Notes under the pieces: model-generated
The model's database searches: none
What the model saw: the letters and a program-made list of their open reading frames with translations, nothing else
Told to the model about the DNA's origin: nothing
Shown here: one piece after another, positions 23,999-28,322 of the stretch
How the letters are laid out: the number at the start of each line of letters is the position of its first letter
Numbering within the stretch: the first letter of the stretch is position 1
Made by a program: the position numbers and the translations under genes
Assembly (NCBI GenBank): GCA_052144935.1
Contig: JBKQPR010000088.1
Location: 1 to 28,322 of the forward strand
Origin: JOPF133 sp052144935
Lineage (GTDB): Bacteria > Acidobacteriota > Terriglobia > Bryobacterales > Bryobacteraceae
Length of the DNA stretch: 28,322 nucleotides
Direction: 5' to 3'

Positions 23999-25216
23999 CT
24001 AGTCCCCCAGGAACTTGCCGATCGGGCGCAGGCCCTTTACGTTATCGCACACCGCTTTCAACCCGGCAGTCAGCGGGATCGCCAGCAGCAGCCCGGGCGC
24101 GTCCCACAGAAAGCCCCACAGCATCAGGGAAAACGTCACCACCAGCGGATTCAGGTGCACGCGCGAACCCACAATCTTGGGATAGAGCAGGTTCATGGCG
24201 GTCAGGTGCAGCAGCGCCACCGACGCCATCACCAGCACATACGTCGAGACCGAGTTCACGGCCAGCGCCGAGAACAGGGGGGGCGCCATGGCCAGAGGCA
24301 GGCCTACATACGGCAACAGGCTCATAAACCCGCTCAAAGGGCCGACCAGCAGCGGATAGGGCAAGCGCATCGTCCAGAAGATCGTCGAACTCAGCACCGC
24401 CATGAACAGCCCCAGCAGAAAATTCCCCACCACGAAGGCCCGCGCCATTACCGCGATGCCCTGCAGACTGCGCGCCGCCACCAGCCGGTCTTCGCCGTGG
24501 AAGAATTGCAGGAAGCTGCGGTTCATATGCTCGCTCCAACTCAGCATGAAATACACCAGAAACGGGATGAACGAGAGCATCAGCAGAATCTGGTAGAAGG
24601 AATTCAACCGCGCGTAGATGTAATCGCCGATGGGCGTGTTCTCTTCGTGGATGCGCACTTCCGGAATCGCGCCCGGCGGAAGCGGCGGCTGGGCCGGCTC
24701 CTGCTTCCGGTTGCTGCGCTTGCGCGCCTGCTCCGCCTGTTGCTGGGCCTTCAGCCGTTCCGCCTCCTGCTGGCGCTGGCGGGCCGGAACCAGCATCTGT
24801 AAGGTGCGGTCCTCCATGCCCTGGACCTTCTGGCGTACGTTGTCCACGATGTCGCCGATGCGCTGGCCATACGTAGGCAGGTCGCCATAGATCGCCGAAA
24901 GCTGCGAGTAGGCGCCCATGCCAAGGACATAAAGCAGCAGCAAGGCGATGCTGCACACCACAAAACTGGCCACGCTGCGCGGGAAGCGGATGCGCATCAG
25001 CAAGGCTACAAACGGCTCCAGAATAAAGGCGATGATCACCGCCGTGATCGACGTGATAAACAAGACCCGCCCCAGGTACAAAACCGCGATCACCACACCC
25101 ATGGCGACGACGGGCATAGCCAGATGCCGCGCTTCCTGCACGGCCTTAGCGGCAGTATTAACAGGCTGGGTGACGAGCGCCACGAAGCAATCAAAACCCT
25201 GTCTCGAATGTAACAT
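23999..25216 (-). CDS. AI-2E/PerM-family transporter-like membrane protein
   Basis: The protein has 405 residues from the ATG at 25216 (MLHSRQGFDCFVALV). A longer in-frame extension upstream is antisense to ruvX and not real. Membrane segments lie at about residues 34-75 (two helices), 82-105, and a C-terminal group from about 205 onward. These include FYQILLMLSFIPFLVYFML and LPYPLLVGPLSGFMSLLPYV, the latter a typical PerM-family signature, and the end is typical (LLAIPLTAGLKAVCDN). Between the N-terminal and C-terminal membrane blocks is a soluble region with an unusual Gln/Arg/Glu-rich coil and a proline-rich stretch (about 145-183). The family includes putative autoinducer-2 exporters and Na+/H+ antiporters; which applies here is unknown. 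It starts 24 bases from the divergent ruvX. Confidence 0.87.
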   Translation of the reverse strand: MLHSRQGFDCFVALVTQPVNTAAKAVQEARHLAMPVVAMGVVIAVLYLGRVLFITSITAVIIAFILEPFVALLMRIRFPRSVASFVVCSIALLLLYVLGMGAYSQLSAIYGDLPTYGQRIGDIVDNVRQKVQGMEDRTLQMLVPARQRQQEAERLKAQQQAEQARKRSNRKQEPAQPPLPPGAIPEVRIHEENTPIGDYIYARLNSFYQILLMLSFIPFLVYFMLSWSEHMNRSFLQFFHGEDRLVAARSLQGIAVMARAFVVGNFLLGLFMAVLSSTIFWTMRLPYPLLVGPLSGFMSLLPYVGLPLAMAPPLFSALAVNSVSTYVLVMASVALLHLTAMNLLYPKIVGSRVHLNPLVVTFSLMLWGFLWDAPGLLLAIPLTAGLKAVCDNVKGLRPIGKFLGD

Positions 25217-25225
25217 GCCGCCGTC

Positions 25226-25231
25226 TATAAT
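25226..25231 (+). promoter_or_regulatory. Putative -10 box for ruvX
   Basis: A perfect TATAAT lies only ten bases before the ruvX TTG start, so transcription from it would begin at or within a few bases of the start codon, giving a leaderless or nearly leaderless message. There is no good -35 and no Shine-Dalgarno before the TTG. Confidence 0.4.
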
Positions 25232-25240
25232 GAAATTGAG

Positions 25241-25879
25241 TTGAAGCCCCCACCTCCCCGCATTCTGGCTTTGGACCTGGGCAAAAAGCGCATCGGCCTG
25301 GCCATCAGCGACCCGCTTGGCATCACCGCGCAGGGCCTGCCCAATCTGAACCGCACCAATAAGCGCGCCGATCTGGCCGCGCTGGAGGCCTTGGCCGCCA
25401 CGCGCGAAGTGGGCCTGATCCTGATGGGCAACCCCATCAACATGCGCGGCGCCGAGGGCCGCCAGTCCGGCTGGGTGCGCGAATTCGCGGCCGCCCTGGA
25501 AGCGCATACGCGGCTGCCGGTGAAGCTGTGGGATGAGCGTCTCACCTCCGTGGAGGCAGGGCGCGTGCTGCGAGCGAGCGGCATCAGCATCGAAAAGCGC
25601 GCTGCCGCTGTGGACCGGCTGTCGGCGGTGATCCTGCTGCAGAGTTACCTGGACTCCCTGGGGGCGTCGTTCGGCCTCGGGCCTGGGCCGTATTTTCACC
25701 GCGGAGACACGGAGGAAACGGAGGAAAGCGCGGAGAAGAAGCCAAAACCGGGGGCACGCCATTGTCACCGCGGAGGCGCGGCGGAAACCGAGAACGCGGA
25801 TGAGAAACCACACCCTGGCCCACGGAAGCGGGCCCGGCGGGACACGAATTCGCCTGGCTCCGGCGAGGCGGACGCGTGA
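25241..25879 (+). CDS. ruvX: RuvX/YqgF-family putative Holliday junction resolvase or pre-16S rRNA nuclease, with repeat-derived tail
   Basis: The RNase H-fold core spans residues 7-147: LALDLGKKRIG (D12), LWDERLTSVEA (D98-E99-R100) and VDRLSAVILLQSYLD (D125) carry the family's acidic residues. The family is essential in many bacteria and acts in 16S rRNA 5' maturation. Members are usually about 140 residues; this one has 212. The extra 60 or so residues (from about 151) are low-complexity and come from two copies of a dispersed DNA repeat, giving HRGDTEETEESAEKK and HRGGAAETENADEKP. The start is TTG; no ATG lies in frame nearby. The stop overlaps the mltG start by four bases (GTGA). Confidence 0.9.
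   Translation: MKPPPPRILALDLGKKRIGLAISDPLGITAQGLPNLNRTNKRADLAALEALAATREVGLILMGNPINMRGAEGRQSGWVREFAAALEAHTRLPVKLWDERLTSVEAGRVLRASGISIEKRAAAVDRLSAVILLQSYLDSLGASFGLGPGPYFHRGDTEETEESAEKKPKPGARHCHRGGAAETENADEKPHPGPRKRARRDTNSPGSGEADA
25695..25810. repeat. Copy 3 (double) of the GCGGAG-rich dispersed repeat, inside the ruvX 3' end
   Basis: Two adjacent units both start CACCGCGGAG (about 25696 and 25770) and continue with GGAGGAAA-type and GCGGCGGAAACC-type purine tracts. They match the style of the repeats at 338-450 and 13597-13680. Here they are read as codons of ruvX. Confidence 0.75.
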
Positions 25880-26865
25880 GATTCTTTCGCACCTTGGGAT
25901 TATTGGCGCTCGCGGCGCTCGCGGCGGGAGGTTTCGGCCTGTTCCGGCTGGTGCGTCCTTACCAGGGGTTTCCGCGCGAGGTATTCGTAGATTTCCCGCA
26001 CGGCACTTCCAGCCAGACCCTGGCCGACAGGCTGGCGCGCGCCGGCGTGGTGCGTAATCGATGGGACTTCCTGCTGGCCCGGATGGTGGATCGGGGTCGC
26101 CTTCTCATAGCCGGCGAGTACCGCTTCAACCACGCTGCCTCCGCCATCGAGGTATACGACCGCATCGCGCGCGGCGATGTCTTCTACTATGAGCTGGTGG
26201 TGCCGGAGGGCAAGAGCCTGTTCGATATCGGCGCCTCCGCCGAGCAGATGGGCCTCTTCCCCGCGGCGCAATTTCTGGCCGTCGCGCGCAACCCCGAACC
26301 GATTCGCGATCTCGACCCACAAGCCCCCACGCTCGAAGGCTATCTCTTCCCCAACACCTACCGGCTCAGCCGCCACACCACGCCCGCCGGCCTTTGCCGA
26401 CTGATGACGGACAAGTTTCGCGAGGTGTGGAGATCGCTCCACACCAGCGCCGGCGTGCATCGGACGGTGACCCTGGCCTCGCTGGTGGAGAAGGAAAGCA
26501 AGCTGGCCGAGGAGCGCCCGCGGATCGCCGCGGTTTTCGAAAACCGCCTGCGCATCGGCATGAAGCTGGATTGCGACCCGACCACGATCTATGCCGCCGT
26601 GCTGGCCAATCGCTATCGCGGCACGCTCTACCGCTCCGATCTGGAAAGCGACAGCCCGTACAACACCTACCGGCACGCCGGCCTCCCGCCCGGTCCGATT
26701 GCCAACCCCGGGCTGGCCGCGATTCGCGCCGCGCTCAGCCCGGCCGATTCCGCGGCGCTGTACTTCGTGTTGCGTCCGGATGGCTCCGGCGGCCATCAAT
26801 TCTCGAATACCATCGCGGAACATAGCGCCGCGGTCGCCAGGTACCGCCGTGGCCTCGAGAAGTAA
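25876..26865 (+). CDS. mltG: Endolytic murein transglycosylase MltG (YceG-like)
   Basis: MltG cleaves nascent peptidoglycan strands at the inner membrane and helps set glycan length. The 329-residue protein has one N-terminal membrane anchor (about residues 5-25). A LysM-like part follows (about 34-105, FVDFPHGTSSQTLADRLARA), then the YceG catalytic domain. Key segments are LEGYLFPNTY, ASLVEKES with the likely catalytic E205, LDCDPTTIYA, and SPYNTYRHAGLPPGPIANPG. The start is a GTG overlapping the ruvX stop, which is a common ruvX/mltG neighbourhood in bacteria. All key family residues are present. Confidence 0.94.
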   Translation: MRFFRTLGLLALAALAAGGFGLFRLVRPYQGFPREVFVDFPHGTSSQTLADRLARAGVVRNRWDFLLARMVDRGRLLIAGEYRFNHAASAIEVYDRIARGDVFYYELVVPEGKSLFDIGASAEQMGLFPAAQFLAVARNPEPIRDLDPQAPTLEGYLFPNTYRLSRHTTPAGLCRLMTDKFREVWRSLHTSAGVHRTVTLASLVEKESKLAEERPRIAAVFENRLRIGMKLDCDPTTIYAAVLANRYRGTLYRSDLESDSPYNTYRHAGLPPGPIANPGLAAIRAALSPADSAALYFVLRPDGSGGHQFSNTIAEHSAAVARYRRGLEK

Positions 26866-27346
26866 GACGGTGAAGCAGCAGTTGCGCGAGTACCTGGCGG
26901 CCGAGCGCCCGCAGGCCATCACCGGGGCCGTGTGGAAGGACCTGCTGGCGCGCCTGGCGCCGGTGTCGGAGAGCTACCTGCGCGAGCTGCTTCGAGATAT
27001 GCTGCGCGATGCGGGCGCCGCGCGCGGCGTGCCTTTCGAACAACCATGGGCCGGGATTCGCCAGCACAGCTTCGAGGAATTGGAGCAGTCGCTGGGAGAG
27101 ATGCTGGCGGCCTATGAAGCCGCGTGCCATGCCGGCGACCGCGACCGCGCCCGCTACTGCCGGCGCCAGGTGATCGCCGCCAAGGACCGCGCACGATTCG
27201 TGGCCCGAAGCCCCAAAACCACTGCGGACAAGAAGGCACAAAAGGAGGAGATGGCGGCCTGGATGCTGATCTGGCTGGAAACTCCCGAGGTCTTCCCGGC
27301 CTGGGTGGAAGCGCGCAAGAGGGCGGCCGGCGGCGCGCGCACCTGA
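26849..27346 (+). CDS. Conserved-looking hypothetical protein downstream of mltG
   Basis: The 165-residue product is helical and charged. GTG at 26849 overlaps mltG by 17 bases; a GTG at 26870 (VKQQLREYLAAERP) leaves a four-base gap and may be the true start (158 residues). It is soluble, with no signal or membrane segment. The segments AITGAVWKDLLARLAPVSES and YLRELLRDM suggest a helix-turn-helix-like or helical-bundle protein. A second half (SFEELEQSLGEMLAAYEAAC) and a Lys-rich loop (SPKTTADKKAQKEE) follow. I do not recognise a family. Coupling to ruvX-mltG suggests the same transcript. Confidence 0.7.
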   Translation: MASRSKTVKQQLREYLAAERPQAITGAVWKDLLARLAPVSESYLRELLRDMLRDAGAARGVPFEQPWAGIRQHSFEELEQSLGEMLAAYEAACHAGDRDRARYCRRQVIAAKDRARFVARSPKTTADKKAQKEEMAAWMLIWLETPEVFPAWVEARKRAAGGART

Positions 27347-27458
27347 GGCATCCCCGTTCCGCGGGTTGCGGATGGCCGCCGCCAGGCCGCCCCACCCCAA
27401 GCGGAACGTGCTCCACCGCGAGCGGGATCGGCCGATAATCGGCAAGTGGAGGTAGCGA

Positions 27459-28058
27459 ATGCCCGATTGGGTGGTGTCGGCCGGAATGTGGAAGGAGATC
27501 TTCGCGCTGGGAGTTCCGCTGCTGGAGAAAATCCTGCGGCCGGTGCTGGTGTATGGGTTTCTCGTGATCGTGTTGCGCGTATTCGGGAAACGCGAGTTGG
27601 CGCAGCTCAATCCTTTCGACCTGGTGGTGCTGCTCTCTCTTTCCAATACCGTGCAGAACGCCATCATCGGCAACGATAATTCGCTGACCGGCGGACTGGT
27701 AGGCGCTTTCACGCTGCTGGCGATCAACTACCTGGTGGTGCGGTTTCTATTTCGCCACCGCCGGCTCGACCAGCTTTTCGAGGGCCGCCCGGCGGTGCTG
27801 GTGGAGCATGGCCATATCGTGAAGGACGCGCTGGCCAGGGAGCTGCTGAGCCGCGCCGAGTTGATGTCGGTGTTGCACCGCCAGGGATTCAACGGCCTGA
27901 ACGAAGTGGACCGCTGCGTCCTGGAGCCAGGCGGAACGTTTTACATCCAGCGCAAGATGCCGCCCGAGGACAAGGTACAGCACCAGGAGGTGATGAACAC
28001 GCTCGGCGAGCTGCGGGCCAAGCTGGATGTCCTCGCACAGTTCCGTGGCCAGGAGTGA
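27459..28058 (+). CDS. DUF421/YetF-like membrane protein
   Basis: The 199-residue protein has three membrane segments in the first half (about residues 23-45, 50-70 and 76-97) with the DUF421 signature RPVLVYGFLVIVLRVFGKRE, then QLNPFDLVVLLSLSNTVQNA. A soluble alpha/beta tail follows (EGRPAVLVEHGHIVKDALAR). It is known in Bacillus as YetF and related spore-envelope or membrane proteins; its biochemical role is not clear. GGAGG six bases upstream of the ATG is a good ribosome-binding site. It is preceded by a 112-bp gap with a 7/7 inverted repeat (GTTCCGC and GCGGAAC). Confidence 0.88.
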   Translation: MPDWVVSAGMWKEIFALGVPLLEKILRPVLVYGFLVIVLRVFGKRELAQLNPFDLVVLLSLSNTVQNAIIGNDNSLTGGLVGAFTLLAINYLVVRFLFRHRRLDQLFEGRPAVLVEHGHIVKDALARELLSRAELMSVLHRQGFNGLNEVDRCVLEPGGTFYIQRKMPPEDKVQHQEVMNTLGELRAKLDVLAQFRGQE

Positions 28059-28074
28059 AGGGGCCGGGTATAAT
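28046..28074 (+). promoter_or_regulatory. Promoter of tRNA-Ser
   Basis: TGGCCA (28046-28051) and a perfect TATAAT (28069-28074) are separated by 17 bases and lie ten bases before the mature tRNA. The -35 falls within the end of the DUF421 gene. Confidence 0.55.
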
Positions 28075-28083
28075 CGGAATTAC

Positions 28084-28173
28084 GGAGGAATGGCCGAGTG
28101 GTTGAAGGCGGCGGTCTTGAAAACCGTTAGCGGGGTGACTCGCTCGGGGGTTCGAATCCCTCTTCCTCCGCCA
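28084..28173 (+). tRNA. tRNA-Ser (anticodon UGA), with encoded CCA
   Basis: The gene begins GGAGGAATGGCCGAGTGGTT and ends GGTTCGAATCCCTCTTCCTCC plus G and an encoded CCA. The acceptor arm GGAGGAA pairs with TTCCTCC. The anticodon TGA is at 28118-28120 in a CTTGAAA loop with a five-pair stem. A long variable arm (AGCGGGGTGACTCGCT region) marks a class II serine tRNA. The 149 bases after it hold one G/C-rich inverted repeat (GGCCC/GGGCC near 28190) and no gene I can see. Confidence 0.96.
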
Positions 28174-28322
28174 GTTATCAAAATCCGGCCCGCTGGGGGC
28201 CGAACTCCTTGCAGTTTCTATCACTTCCGGAGTTCGAAAGTCTTAATTCTTGGAATGGCTCCCGGAGCAACATCCGCAACTCGCCCCCCTTCCAAGACGC
28301 CTCCTTCAGCACGAGGTGCAGC

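Noticed and set aside
23439..24802. Several overlapping plus-strand frames downstream of the PerM-like gene
   Set aside because: They read through the 18-base tandem repeat, the decayed leader and the antisense of the PerM-like gene; no motif.
25217..25813. N-terminal extension of 199 residues on the PerM-like protein
   Set aside because: It is antisense to ruvX and has no hydrophobic or conserved sequence; the ATG at 25216 fits the family.
28174..28322. Possible attachment site or integrated element after the tRNA gene
   Set aside because: No integrase gene and no repeat of the tRNA 3' end is present within the visible 149 bases.

Overview
The window looks like chromosomal DNA of a Gram-negative, high-GC soil bacterium. 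The best guess is Acidobacteriota, near Bryobacter or Solibacter. The clues are an Oar-type TonB-dependent receptor with an N-terminal carboxypeptidase-regulatory domain, a full-length hopanoid gene cluster, many GTG and TTG starts, and scattered remains of group II introns and insertion sequences. The assignment is inference from gene content, because no rRNA or marker tree is available here.

Layout. (1) Positions 1-477 hold what looks like the 5' part of a group II intron on the minus strand, followed by a short dispersed repeat. (2) Positions 478-7152 hold a LuxR/NarL-type response regulator (minus) divergent from a three-gene heavy-metal RND efflux operon (plus): outer-membrane channel, periplasmic adaptor, CzcA-type pump. 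(3) Positions 7153-7950 are mobile-element debris: the 3' end of a group II intron with a recognisable domain V and a frameshifted maturase, abutting the C-terminal end of an IS110-family transposase. (4) Positions 7951-18496 hold a hopanoid operon, all on the minus strand. In transcription order it is ispH, shc, hpnH, a two-gene small protein/PIN cassette, hpnA, hpnG, two zinc-type MDR dehydrogenases, hpnC, hpnD. (5) Positions 18716-19416 hold a small protein gene and a nucleotidyltransferase gene broken by two frameshifts. (6) Positions 19532-23998 hold one intact Oar-like TonB receptor flanked by fragments of paralogues, with a duplicated upstream leader carrying a conserved palindrome. (7) Positions 23999-28173 hold an AI-2E/PerM-family membrane protein divergent from ruvX-mltG-hypothetical, then a DUF421 membrane protein and tRNA-Ser(UGA).

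How the genes work together. IspH makes the C5 isoprenoid precursors. HpnC and HpnD are the first two enzymes of the HpnCDE route to squalene, and Shc cyclises squalene to the hopane skeleton. HpnH adds an adenosyl group, HpnG removes adenine, and HpnA is a hopanoid-associated sugar-nucleotide-type epimerase. HpnE (hydroxysqualene dehydroxylase) is not in the window; the operon ends at hpnD, next to the mobile debris. The two MDR dehydrogenases between hpnG and hpnC are the most interesting point. They sit where a polyol-type reductase would be expected to act, and to my knowledge the enzyme that reduces ribosylhopane to bacteriohopanetetrol has no assigned gene. That makes them candidates, as an inference only.

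Other points of note are a RuvX protein whose C-terminus is made of translated dispersed repeat DNA, and a decayed tandem array of TonB-receptor genes.
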